Origin: Deltaproteobacteria bacterium
Lineage (GTDB): Bacteria; Desulfobacterota; Desulfobacteria; Desulfobacterales; BuS5
Length of the DNA stretch: 17,823 nt
Direction of reading: 5' to 3'
Assembly (NCBI GenBank): GCA_021157555.1
Contig: JAGGWL010000052.1
Span: 1 to 17,823 of the forward strand
The notes beneath the pieces were generated by a model, which saw only the letters and a program-made list of their open reading frames with translations, made no database searches and was not told the DNA's origin. Every line of letters starts with the position of its first letter. Position 1 is the first letter of the stretch. The position numbers were made by a program, and so were the translations under genes. This document shows positions 7,498 to 14,525 of this stretch, piece by piece.

Positions 7498-7507
7498 GTC
7501 GCTGTAG
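7498..7507. repeat. IS right terminal inverted repeat
   Basis: GTCGCTGTAG, the inverse of the left end at 5228-5237. It is followed immediately by the second TATTA target copy. Confidence 0.85.
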
Positions 7508-7512
7508 TATTA
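7508..7512. repeat. Target-site duplication, right copy (TATTA)
   Basis: Identical to 5223-5227. Together the pair fixes the element's outer boundary to the base. Confidence 0.85.
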
Positions 7513-7551
7513 AGAATCGGTTTATTTTGAAAGATATGAAACTTTTTCTTC

Positions 7552-7580
7552 TTGAAACAGTTTGGGAAGGGGGCTATATT
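7552..7580 (+). promoter_or_regulatory. Predicted sigma-70 promoter for the second RhlE helicase
   Basis: TTGAAA (7552-7557), a 17-base spacer, then TATATT (7575-7580), about 35 bases before the helicase ATG. Box sequences and spacing are near consensus. The insertion sequence ends 44 bp upstream, so the promoter appears intact. No experimental support is available. Confidence 0.5.
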
Positions 7581-7615
7581 GAACATTTTGAAACTGGCTC
7601 TACAGGATATATTAT

Positions 7616-8995
7616 ATGTTATTTGATCAACTTAGTCTTAGAACAGAACTGCTTAAAGCTATTAAATCCAAGGGTTATACCGCCCCTACTCCTATTCAGG
7701 CTGCGGCTATTCCCGTTATTCTTGACGGACGGGATATTCTTGCCCGTGCCCAGACAGGAACGGGGAAAACAGACGCATTCGTACTTCCTCTGGTTGAAAT
7801 TTTAAGTCACAGGAGCTACATTGATCGACATCCTCGCGCACTTGTTCTGACTCCTACGCGGGAACTGGCGCTTCAGGTGGGAGAAGATATCAAAGCCTAT
7901 GCAAGAAGGGTATCCCTGCGATGCACCGTAGTTTATGGCGGGGTTCGTATCAATCCACAAATTGCCCGGTTAGAGCGTGGTATTGATATTCTTGTAGCGA
8001 CGCCTGGCCGTTTGCTGGATCTTGCCGAGCAAAAACATCTAAATCTTTCTCGCATAGAGTTTCTGGTTTTTGATGAAGCAGATAGAATGCTGGATCTGGG
8101 ATTTAATCAGGAAATTCTCAATATCCTCAATCTTGTTCCATCTGAACGCAGGACAATGCTGTTTTCAGCTACCTACACCCGGCAAATCCGGGATCTTGCC
8201 AAAAAAATGTTGCAGGATCCGGAGCATATTGAGGTAACGCCCAATAATACGGCGGCAGAATCGGTTCTCCAAAAAATTCACCTGGTTGACAAACCAAATA
8301 AGCGAGCTCTTCTCATACACCTGATTACCAAAGGAAACTGGAGCCGGGTACTGGTTTTTACCCGCACAAAACATGGGGCAAACAAGCTTACTGAAAAACT
8401 TGTCGCAAAAGGTATCAATGCCTTTGCTCTGCATGGCAACAAAAGTCAATCTGTAAGGACGCGTACCCTCAAAGAATTCAAATATGGTGAGATTCCTATT
8501 CTTGTGGCAACGGATGTGGCCGCAAGGGGGCTGGATATTAGTAATTTACCTTATGTGGTCAATTACGACATCCCTGGCATCCCGGAAGATTATGTTCATC
8601 GCATCGGGCGTACAGGCCGTGCCGGTGTAAGCGGTATTGCCGTTTCCCTGGTCAGCCCCGCTGAAAAGATTTATATTAAGGCCATTGAAAAACTGCTTAA
8701 GCAGAAGATTTCGGTGGAAAAAGTTGATGGTTTTACAGCAGATAGTGATGTTCCGGATTTTGTTCTTTTACGCCCCAACAACCCGACAAGTGAACAAAAG
8801 GCAGACAAGGCCATAAAAGAAATGGTCGCCAAAAGAAATTCTTTAAAACAGCAAGCGCAAACATCTAACGCTAAAAATAAAAGTTTTGCTAAAAATTCGG
8901 AGTCAGAATTTAGATCCGGCAGAAAAAAGAATAAAACAAGAAAAAAGAAGTCTCGATCAAGATCGCAATCCCATAAATTTTCCAAACAAAGGTAA
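7616..8995 (+). CDS. rhlE: DEAD-box ATP-dependent RNA helicase, RhlE type (second paralog)
   Basis: This is a 459-residue RNA helicase. Motifs in order: Q-motif region to Gln28, motif I AQTGTGKT (45-52), PTRELA (80-85), TPGR (129-132), DEAD (153-156), SAT (184-186), ATDVAARGLDIS (298-309) and motif VI HRIGRTGRAG (328-337). The last 60 residues are strongly basic with Arg/Lys/Ser repeats, an RNA-binding tail longer than that of the paralog at 2468-3745. Overall organisation of the two matches closely, but sequence and tail differ, so they are not a recent tandem duplication. The ATG follows ACAGGATATATTAT. The methyltransferase gene begins at the very next base after this stop, indicating one transcript. 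Confidence 0.93.
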   Translation: MLFDQLSLRTELLKAIKSKGYTAPTPIQAAAIPVILDGRDILARAQTGTGKTDAFVLPLVEILSHRSYIDRHPRALVLTPTRELALQVGEDIKAYARRVSLRCTVVYGGVRINPQIARLERGIDILVATPGRLLDLAEQKHLNLSRIEFLVFDEADRMLDLGFNQEILNILNLVPSERRTMLFSATYTRQIRDLAKKMLQDPEHIEVTPNNTAAESVLQKIHLVDKPNKRALLIHLITKGNWSRVLVFTRTKHGANKLTEKLVAKGINAFALHGNKSQSVRTRTLKEFKYGEIPILVATDVAARGLDISNLPYVVNYDIPGIPEDYVHRIGRTGRAGVSGIAVSLVSPAEKIYIKAIEKLLKQKISVEKVDGFTADSDVPDFVLLRPNNPTSEQKADKAIKEMVAKRNSLKQQAQTSNAKNKSFAKNSESEFRSGRKKNKTRKKKSRSRSQSHKFSKQR

Positions 8996-9691
8996 ATGAA
9001 AAGTAAATTCGATGAGCCCTATTGCCCTTTGTGTAATAGTAAAGATTTAACTTTATTTTGCGAGGATAAAAATAGAATTTACTTGCGTTGCCTTTATTGT
9101 AAGCTGGTTTTTGTTCACAAGTGTTACTGGCTCAGTCCCAAAGATGAAAAGACAGTTTATGATTTGCATGAAAACAATGCGCAGGATCAAGGCTATCGCC
9201 AATTCCTTTCTCGTTTAAGTGTTCCACTATTAGAGAAGCTGGATTCAAAGCAAAAGGGCTTGGATTTTGGTTGTGGCCCAGGTCCGACCCTGTCAGCCAT
9301 ATTAGAAGAGCAAGGTCAGCAGGTGGATCTCTATGACCCGATTTATTACAATGATCCCTCTGTGTTTTATAAAAATTATGATTTCATCTGTGCCACTGAA
9401 GTAGTGGAACATTTGCACGATCCTGACAGGGAATTTGCTGCATTGTTTAAGATGTTAAGAACAGATGGTTGGTTGGGCATTATGACCAAACTGGTGACAA
9501 ATAAACAGGCTTTCAGCCAATGGCACTATATACGTGACATGACACATATTTGCTTTTATAGTCAAAGCACCTTTGAATACCTTGCCCAGCGCTTCAATGC
9601 CGAACTTAACTTTATCGCAAATGATGTTATATTGCTCAACAAGAAAGGTATGGGGGCTTTCTTGAATAAAGATTACTTTTTGACAACCTGA
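8996..9691 (+). CDS. Zinc-ribbon class I SAM-dependent methyltransferase
   Basis: This 231-residue protein has an N-terminal zinc ribbon (Cys10-x2-Cys13 and Cys32-x2-Cys35) and a Rossmann methyltransferase domain. Motif I, LDFGCGPGP, is at 89-97. The acidic motif II region is LYDP (112-115). The post-motif ATEVVEHLHDPDREF (133-147) is typical of the Methyltransf_23/11 group. The substrate is not evident. Its ATG directly abuts the helicase stop (TAAATG) with AAAGG inside the helicase gene as ribosome site, so translation is probably coupled. The zinc ribbon and the helicase partnership suggest an RNA or ribosomal substrate, but that is inference from context only. Confidence 0.85.
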   Translation: MKSKFDEPYCPLCNSKDLTLFCEDKNRIYLRCLYCKLVFVHKCYWLSPKDEKTVYDLHENNAQDQGYRQFLSRLSVPLLEKLDSKQKGLDFGCGPGPTLSAILEEQGQQVDLYDPIYYNDPSVFYKNYDFICATEVVEHLHDPDREFAALFKMLRTDGWLGIMTKLVTNKQAFSQWHYIRDMTHICFYSQSTFEYLAQRFNAELNFIANDVILLNKKGMGAFLNKDYFLTT

Positions 9692-9786
9692 GCAAAAGCA
9701 AAAAACGGCTCGGCTTTGGGTGAATGAAAGTACAGATTAGGAACAATATACATGTAATTGGTTGAAATCCTTAACTTTAGGCACAC

Positions 9787-9814
9787 GTAGAGACAAGGCA
9801 TGCCTTGTCTCTAC
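9787..9814. repeat. Perfect 28-bp palindrome
   Basis: The half-arm GTAGAGACAAGGCA is followed immediately by its exact inverse, with no spacer. It is flanked by CTTTAGG direct repeats (9775-9781 and 9817-9823). The sequence resembles a GTAGGGGCAAGGCATG-type palindrome that I recall being dispersed in other bacterial genomes. It lies between the convergent-free end of the methyltransferase gene and pilT, and could double as a transcript-end hairpin. Confidence 0.7.
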
Positions 9815-9845
9815 CACTTTAGGAACTTTCATATAAAAAACTCAC

Positions 9846-9882
9846 TTAAAAATAACTTCACATTTTAGCATCCCAGCTTCAG
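9846..9882. repeat. Partial copy of the MITE family
   Basis: AAAAATAACTTCACATTTTA then GCATCCCAGCTTCAG matches the left end and internal box of the elements at 4066-4199 and 17493-17680. The opposite inverted end is not seen, so this is a fragment. It lies about 80 bp before the pilT start, within the likely promoter region. Confidence 0.5.
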
Positions 9883-9959
9883 CTTGCTATGGCATGCAAA
9901 TTGCTTCTAATAAAGATTATTCAAGTATCAGCTTAATAATTTTACAGGAGTATTTGCTT

Positions 9960-11042
9960 ATGGCCAAAATAGATGCTTTTTTTAAATTAATGCACGAGCA
10001 GGGAGCTTCGGATTTACACCTGGTATCCGGGCAGCAACCGGCACTGAGAGTCCTTGGTGATATAGAAAGAATAAAATACAAGATCCTTGAAAGTGACGAT
10101 CTTAGAAGCATGTTGTACGAAATTGCACCGGAAGATAAAATCAAGGTATTTGAAGAGACCGGAGATATCGACTTTGGATACGAAATACCAGGCATTGCCA
10201 GATATCGTGCAAATTTTTTTATGCAAAAATACGGAGTCGCAGCAGTTTTCAGAGAGATTCCCAGCACAATACTGTCAGCTGCCCAGCTCGGCCTCCCCTC
10301 TGTAATTTCCAAACTGGCCTCTTTACCAAGAGGACTTGTAGTGGTAACCGGCCCTACTGGCAGTGGAAAATCTACTACCCTGGCAGCCATTATCGACGAG
10401 GCCAATGAAACACGCAAAGACCATATTATTACAATTGAAGACCCAATTGAATTTGTTCATAAAAGCAAGCAATGTATTGTAAATCACCGGGAAGTCGGTC
10501 TTCATACTAAAACATTCAGTGCTGCATTGCGTGGCGCGTTGCGTGAGGATCCGGATATTATACTGGTTGGTGAAATGAGAGACCTGGAAACTATATCCCT
10601 GGCTATTGAAGCCGCATCTACAGGTCATCTTGTTTTCGGCACGCTCCATACAACCAGCGCGGCAAAAACCGTAGATCGTATTATCGAGGTATTCCCTTCC
10701 GGTGAACAGGCACAAATCCGTTCAACTCTTTCTGACGGCTTAAGAGCTGTTATAGCGCAGGTTCTTTTTAAAAGGATTGATAAAAAGGCCAGATGTGCCG
10801 CTCTTGAAATACTCATAGCTACTCCGGCAGCCAGAAATTTGATCAGAGAGTCAAAAACCCACCAGCTTGCGTCAACACTCCAGACAGGAAAAAGATACGG
10901 AATGCAGCTTCTGGATGATGCAGTTATGGAACTTTATAATAAAGGATGGATTGGTGCGGATGAAGCATATTCCAAAGCTAATGACAAGGCGCGCTTCAGG
11001 GCGCTTCTCAAGAATCCTCCCACTGATTTTACCGAAGCATAA
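9960..11042 (+). CDS. pilT: Type IV pilus retraction ATPase PilT
   Basis: This is a 360-residue hexameric secretion-type ATPase that powers pilus retraction at the inner membrane. It has an N-terminal PAS-like region, then Walker A GPTGSGKS (131-138), Asp box ITIEDPIEF (157-165), Walker B DIILVGEMRD (199-208) and His box TGHLVFGTLHTTSA (221-234). The C-terminal PilT signature (A)ARNLIRE (290-297) is characteristic of true PilT. I chose the ATG at 9960 because ACAGGAG lies about 9 bases upstream. An upstream in-frame ATG at 9894 would add 22 residues, MQIASNKDYSSISLIILQEY and two more, which resemble untranslated leader. It is the first gene of a pilT-pilU operon with a 15-bp gap. Confidence 0.93.
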   Translation: MAKIDAFFKLMHEQGASDLHLVSGQQPALRVLGDIERIKYKILESDDLRSMLYEIAPEDKIKVFEETGDIDFGYEIPGIARYRANFFMQKYGVAAVFREIPSTILSAAQLGLPSVISKLASLPRGLVVVTGPTGSGKSTTLAAIIDEANETRKDHIITIEDPIEFVHKSKQCIVNHREVGLHTKTFSAALRGALREDPDIILVGEMRDLETISLAIEAASTGHLVFGTLHTTSAAKTVDRIIEVFPSGEQAQIRSTLSDGLRAVIAQVLFKRIDKKARCAALEILIATPAARNLIRESKTHQLASTLQTGKRYGMQLLDDAVMELYNKGWIGADEAYSKANDKARFRALLKNPPTDFTEA

Positions 11043-11057
11043 ACAGGCAGGCCGTAT

Positions 11058-12242
11058 ATGAAAAAGCAAGAAATTGATTATATTTTGACAAAAATGCTTG
11101 ATGCTTATGAAAACATATCAGACCTTAACCTTACGGTAGGCAAACCCCTTCAGGTTGAAAGTTCAGGGGAATTGATTCCAATTGATTTAACCCCTCCTTT
11201 TCAAAAACTTACACCCTTTCAAACAGAAATTATTGCTATGAATCTGATCAATAATGACCGCCGTCTTACAGATTCGCTTATTAAAAAAGGGTCCTGTGAT
11301 CTATCGTACAGCCTGCCGGGCAAGGCCAGATTCAGAGTAAACATTTTTTCACAATCAGGCAATTATTCGATTGTATTGCGGCGTCTCGAAGCTAAAGTGC
11401 CGACTATCGAAGAACTGAACCTTCCTAATGTTTTTTACAAGATTGCCAAGGAAAAAAACGGGATAGTTTTTGTTACCGGAGCCACAGGCTCGGGGAAATC
11501 CACATCTCTGGCGACAATACTGAACGATATTAATGAACATAAGTCTGTTCATGTTGTAACTCTTGAAGATCCTATTGAATATCAACATCCTCAAAAAAAA
11601 TCCACATTTAACCAAAGAGAATTGGGGCTTGATTTTGATAAATTTGCCAGTGGCTTGCGTGCTGCTTTAAGACAAGCACCCAAGGTTATTCTGGTCGGTG
11701 AAATGCGAGACAGGGAGACTGTGGAAATCGGTTTAAGCGCCGCTGAAACAGGCCATCTTGTTTTAACAACACTGCATACTGTTGATGCGGGACAAACAAT
11801 AAATCGTATTCTTGGCATGTTTAACTCTGAAGAGGAAAAACAGATTCGAATACGGCTGGCAGATACAATCAGGTGGGTAGTATGTCAGCGCCTGATTCCT
11901 AAAGTAGGCGGAGGGCGTGCTGCTGCATTCGAAATTCTTGGCACCAATGTAAGGGTCAGGGATTCCATCCTCAACGGTGAAGCAGAAGGTAAAACATTTT
12001 ATGAAATTATGCAGGCCGGCAAACCTTTCGGTATGACTACATTCGATGACCACATTTCCGAACTATACGGGCAAGGTCTTGTTCAGGAAGAGACTGCCAT
12101 GGCTTACTCCTCACACAAGGCTGTTATGGGACGCAGTATAGATTCATTGAAAAGTTCACGCGGCGAGGCAACTTCTGATATTGATGATCTTGCACTAGAT
12201 TATCAATATACTGACAAAAATGATTATAATGATTATAATTAG
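11058..12242 (+). CDS. pilU: PilT-dependent accessory retraction ATPase, PilU-like
   Basis: This is a 394-residue PilT/PilU-family ATPase. Walker A is GATGSGKST (141-149), the Asp box VTLEDPIEY (167-175), Walker B VILVGEMRD (210-218) and the His box TGHLVLTTLHTVDA (231-244). The ARNLIRE signature is replaced by a region beginning RVRDSILNGEAEGKT, as expected for PilU rather than PilT. The C-terminus ends in an acidic, Asp/Tyr/Asn-rich tail. PilU usually works only together with PilT. It lies 15 bp after pilT and 18 bp before the next gene, so the three form one operon. Assignment to pilU rather than a second pilT rests on order and the lost signature. Confidence 0.85.
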   Translation: MKKQEIDYILTKMLDAYENISDLNLTVGKPLQVESSGELIPIDLTPPFQKLTPFQTEIIAMNLINNDRRLTDSLIKKGSCDLSYSLPGKARFRVNIFSQSGNYSIVLRRLEAKVPTIEELNLPNVFYKIAKEKNGIVFVTGATGSGKSTSLATILNDINEHKSVHVVTLEDPIEYQHPQKKSTFNQRELGLDFDKFASGLRAALRQAPKVILVGEMRDRETVEIGLSAAETGHLVLTTLHTVDAGQTINRILGMFNSEEEKQIRIRLADTIRWVVCQRLIPKVGGGRAAAFEILGTNVRVRDSILNGEAEGKTFYEIMQAGKPFGMTTFDDHISELYGQGLVQEETAMAYSSHKAVMGRSIDSLKSSRGEATSDIDDLALDYQYTDKNDYNDYN

Positions 12243-12260
12243 GAGATATCCTGTTTTATT

Positions 12261-12923
12261 ATGAACATAATATGTGAAAAGTGTCAGAGCAAATTTAAAA
12301 TAGCAGATGAAAAAATTCCAGCGGGCAAAACAGCATCATTTCCTTGCCCCAAGTGTAAGGCAAAGATATCCGTTTCAGGGAAGGTGACCGATAAAAGCAG
12401 TCAGGATCCGGTTAATGAAAAATTTGATTTTTGTAAATCAGATAAATCCGGTTATGAGCCCGATGAAAAAGCTTTTGCTTTTGTTGAAGAAGAAGGTGAT
12501 ACAGTTTTAATTTGTGAAGAAGACCCGGTTATAAAAAATAAAATAAGTAAAGTACTTGATATTATGGAATATAGCATTACAGATGCTGCGAATTCAAGGG
12601 ATGCATTAACCAGGCTGCGATACCATACTTATAATTTAATAATAGCCAACGAACGTTTCGATACATCCAATCCTGATACTAATACAGTATTAACGTTTCT
12701 TGAACGGCTAACCATGTCCTCCAGGCGTAATACATGTGTTATTCTTTTAAGCAGCAGATTCCGTACAATGGATAACATTATGGCCTTGCATAAAAGTGTC
12801 AATTGCATTATAAATATAAGAGATATTAGCAATATCGACAAAATATTGAGCAAAACCCTAACAGAAAATGAATTTTTTTTCAGAGTTTATAACGAGGTTT
12901 TAAAGGAATCAGGACGAATATAG
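12261..12923 (+). CDS. MJ0042-type zinc-ribbon protein with degenerate receiver domain
   Basis: This 220-residue protein begins with an MJ0042-like zinc ribbon (Cys5-x2-Cys8 and Cys29-x2-Cys32, FPCPKCKAKI) and a roughly 40-residue acidic linker. A receiver-like domain follows from about residue 80: TVLICEEDPVIKNKISKVLD supplies the acidic cluster (EED 86-88), and the later strand is YNLIIAN. The phosphoacceptor Asp position is Asn130, so it is probably a pseudo-receiver that cannot be phosphorylated. AGGAG lies about 15 bases before the ATG, a long spacing. It is the third gene of the pilus-motor operon, which suggests a role in controlling or localising PilT/PilU. That is inference; I know no characterised homolog. 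Confidence 0.75.
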   Translation: MNIICEKCQSKFKIADEKIPAGKTASFPCPKCKAKISVSGKVTDKSSQDPVNEKFDFCKSDKSGYEPDEKAFAFVEEEGDTVLICEEDPVIKNKISKVLDIMEYSITDAANSRDALTRLRYHTYNLIIANERFDTSNPDTNTVLTFLERLTMSSRRNTCVILLSSRFRTMDNIMALHKSVNCIINIRDISNIDKILSKTLTENEFFFRVYNEVLKESGRI

Positions 12924-12972
12924 AGGGAAGTTCTGCCATACAATATCGTTTTGAAATTACTTTATAGAACAA

Positions 12973-13128
12973 ATGGGAACAGGAAGTTATACCTGCAAAG
13001 ATTACAGGGAAGAGATGATGATGCTCGGACTGCAAAAACGTTTGCACGATAAGAATTTATCCGATGCCGAGCGCCACGCTATTACCAAACAAATCAAAGA
13101 GATCAAAAAAAAAATGGGTATGGATTAA
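12973..13128 (+). CDS. Small protein of 51 residues, conserved-looking
   Basis: The frame reads MGTGSYTCKDYREEMMMLGL and continues through a helical, charged stretch (QKRLHDKNLSDAERHAITKQ...) to KKKMGMD. Codon use and composition look like a real gene, and I recall similar short hypothetical proteins in sulfate-reducing deltaproteobacteria (CxxYRxEM...LGL..RL pattern), unverified. A weak Shine-Dalgarno precedes the first ATG. A stronger one (AGGGAAGAG) precedes internal Met codons at 13015-13023, so a shorter product is possible. The stop overlaps the end of convergent coaX by four bases. Function unknown. Confidence 0.65.
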   Translation: MGTGSYTCKDYREEMMMLGLQKRLHDKNLSDAERHAITKQIKEIKKKMGMD

Positions 13129-13892
13129 ACAGATTCCTGGCCTATTATATAGAGTCCCTCCAGAGTAAGATCCGGTTCCACCGTCTTAATAGTCTTGCAT
13201 ACATCACACATAAGCATTGATAATCCTCCGGTAGCAATGACCAATGGGCTTTTATCCATCTCATTTTCAATCAACCTGACCATTCCATCCACAAGACATG
13301 CGTATCCATAGATAATTCCCGATTTCATACTGCTGACAGTATCATGCCCAATGACTTTTTCAGGAGGATCTGCAAGATCAATTCTGGGCAGTTTTGATGT
13401 ATTAAGAAAAAGGGCTTCAGCAGCAATTTTGATTCCAGGACTGATAACGCCCCCCAGATATGCTCCGGCCATGGAAACTGCATCAAAAGTCGTTGCAGTG
13501 CCAAAATCTATTACAATTAAATCGGTTTTATATTTATGAAATGCAGCCACGGCATTCACAATTCTGTCCGCTCCGAGTGCAGTAGTTGCCTTGTAAAGAA
13601 CCGTAAGGATCGAGGTAGAATCTGCATCAACCCATAAGGGCGAACAAGCAAGATATTTATAACAAAAAGAATTAATGGCTGGATGTATAGAAGGTACAAC
13701 TGACGCAATAACGGTTTTTTTTATTTCGGAAAAACTAATGCCTGAATCATTAAAAATAGCGAACATTTGGGTGTGCAATTCATCTATTCCTGAATTCTTT
13801 TCTGTTTTGAAACGCCATTGTTTTTTAAGTTTGGCACCATCAAATATGCCCACTACAATATTTGTATTTCCCGCGTCTATAGCCAGCAGCAT
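13125..13892 (-). CDS. coaX: Type III pantothenate kinase
   Basis: This 255-residue protein phosphorylates pantothenate, the first step of coenzyme A synthesis. CoaX enzymes belong to the ASKHA fold. Visible motifs: N-terminal DAGNTN (6-11) with catalytic Asp6, the GADRI motif with Asp109 (GADR 107-110), and IDFGTATTFD (128-137) with Asp129 at the monovalent-cation site. GGVISPG (about 147-153) and a C-terminal IATGGLS (about 220-226) also fit. Length is normal. CAGGAAAAAATA precedes the ATG. A 230-bp spacer separates it from the permease gene upstream, so it may have its own promoter. It is convergent with, and overlaps by four bases, the 51-aa gene. Confidence 0.93.
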   Translation of the reverse strand: MLLAIDAGNTNIVVGIFDGAKLKKQWRFKTEKNSGIDELHTQMFAIFNDSGISFSEIKKTVIASVVPSIHPAINSFCYKYLACSPLWVDADSTSILTVLYKATTALGADRIVNAVAAFHKYKTDLIVIDFGTATTFDAVSMAGAYLGGVISPGIKIAAEALFLNTSKLPRIDLADPPEKVIGHDTVSSMKSGIIYGYACLVDGMVRLIENEMDKSPLVIATGGLSMLMCDVCKTIKTVEPDLTLEGLYIIGQESV

Positions 13893-14122
13893 TATTTTTT
13901 CCTGTTTTTAAGATATATATTTTTGGTAATGGGTCAAACCTGTAGCTAAGTATAAATATCAACGCCAAATTCGACTTTATTAATCAGCAACCCTCTGAAT
14001 TAAGAGATGGATACACGTATTCCTTATTTGTTCGTTGACGCTTTTTAAGTGTAAACCAGAAAAAAAAGATGCCAAAAATTCACAATAATATCATCAGAAT
14101 CGGGGATTGATCCTGACTTTGC

Positions 14123-14476
14123 CTATTTTTTAAAAAAAAGATAAAGAGCAAGACAGATTAATATAAAAGCAAAAATCTTTTTAAAATAGAAAGTAGGAAC
14201 ATATTCCACCAGGCGAGCGCCTGCCTGAGCTCCTATTATTCCGCCTGCGCCCAGCAGAAAACCAACCTTATAATCTATATTGGATAGCTTCATATGAGCC
14301 AACAAAGCTGAAATTGATATTATCAGAACACCCAAAAAAGATGTTCCGACTGCCTTTTGAGCTGTATATCCAAAAAAAATAAGCAAAGGCACTATCATAA
14401 ATCCACCGCCCAGCCCGGAAAAAGCTGCGCAAATACCTATAACGGCACCAACAACAATAATTAAAATATTAGTCAT
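14123..14476 (-). CDS. TSUP-family (TauE/SafE) permease, half-size
   Basis: This 117-residue hydrophobic protein has about four membrane segments and the TSUP signature GLGGGFMIVPLLIFFG (residues 21-36). A second glycine-rich helix, LLGAGGIIGAQAGARL, follows near 74-89. TSUP transporters of about 250 residues move sulfite, sulfonates and related anions. This one matches a single half-repeat, so it should either dimerise or be a truncated remnant. The next segment downstream lacks the second half. It lies 46 bp after the HD-domain gene and is probably cotranscribed with it. Substrate not inferable. Confidence 0.8.
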   Translation of the reverse strand: MTNILIIVVGAVIGICAAFSGLGGGFMIVPLLIFFGYTAQKAVGTSFLGVLIISISALLAHMKLSNIDYKVGFLLGAGGIIGAQAGARLVEYVPTFYFKKIFAFILICLALYLFFKK

Positions 14477-14504
14477 AATCTATCCCTGTTCATTAGGGCT
14501 CGCG

Positions 14505-14525
14505 TAAAAATAACTTTACATCTTA
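14505..14525. repeat. Short partial match to the MITE left end
   Basis: TAAAAATAACTTTACATCTT matches the fragment near 9847 at about 19 of 21 bases. It overlaps the stop codon of the HD-domain gene, so the repeat may have formed that gene's 3' end. The match is short enough that chance is not excluded. Confidence 0.35.

Larger units (their letters stand above)
5228..7507. mobile_element. Insertion sequence, IS701-like with DruA-domain transposase (2,280 bp)
   Basis: The ends are CTACAGCGAC (5228-5237) and its perfect inverse GTCGCTGTAG (7498-7507), flanked on both sides by TATTA. The element carries one gene, a minus-strand transposase filling nearly its whole length. The outermost CTA of the left end supplies the TAG stop codon of the full-length transposase frame. 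It sits between the hicAB remnant and the second RhlE helicase, 108 bp upstream of the latter's ATG and about 44 bp upstream of that gene's predicted -35 box. Only one copy is present in the window. With a frameshifted transposase, this copy is probably immobile unless slippage or another copy supplies the enzyme. Confidence 0.88.

Noticed and set aside
13980..14122. A frame continuing past the TSUP stop (about 45 codons in the same frame)
   Set aside because: It has no ATG or ribosome-binding site, no hydrophobic second half of a TSUP permease, and being in frame has a one-in-three chance of occurring at random.
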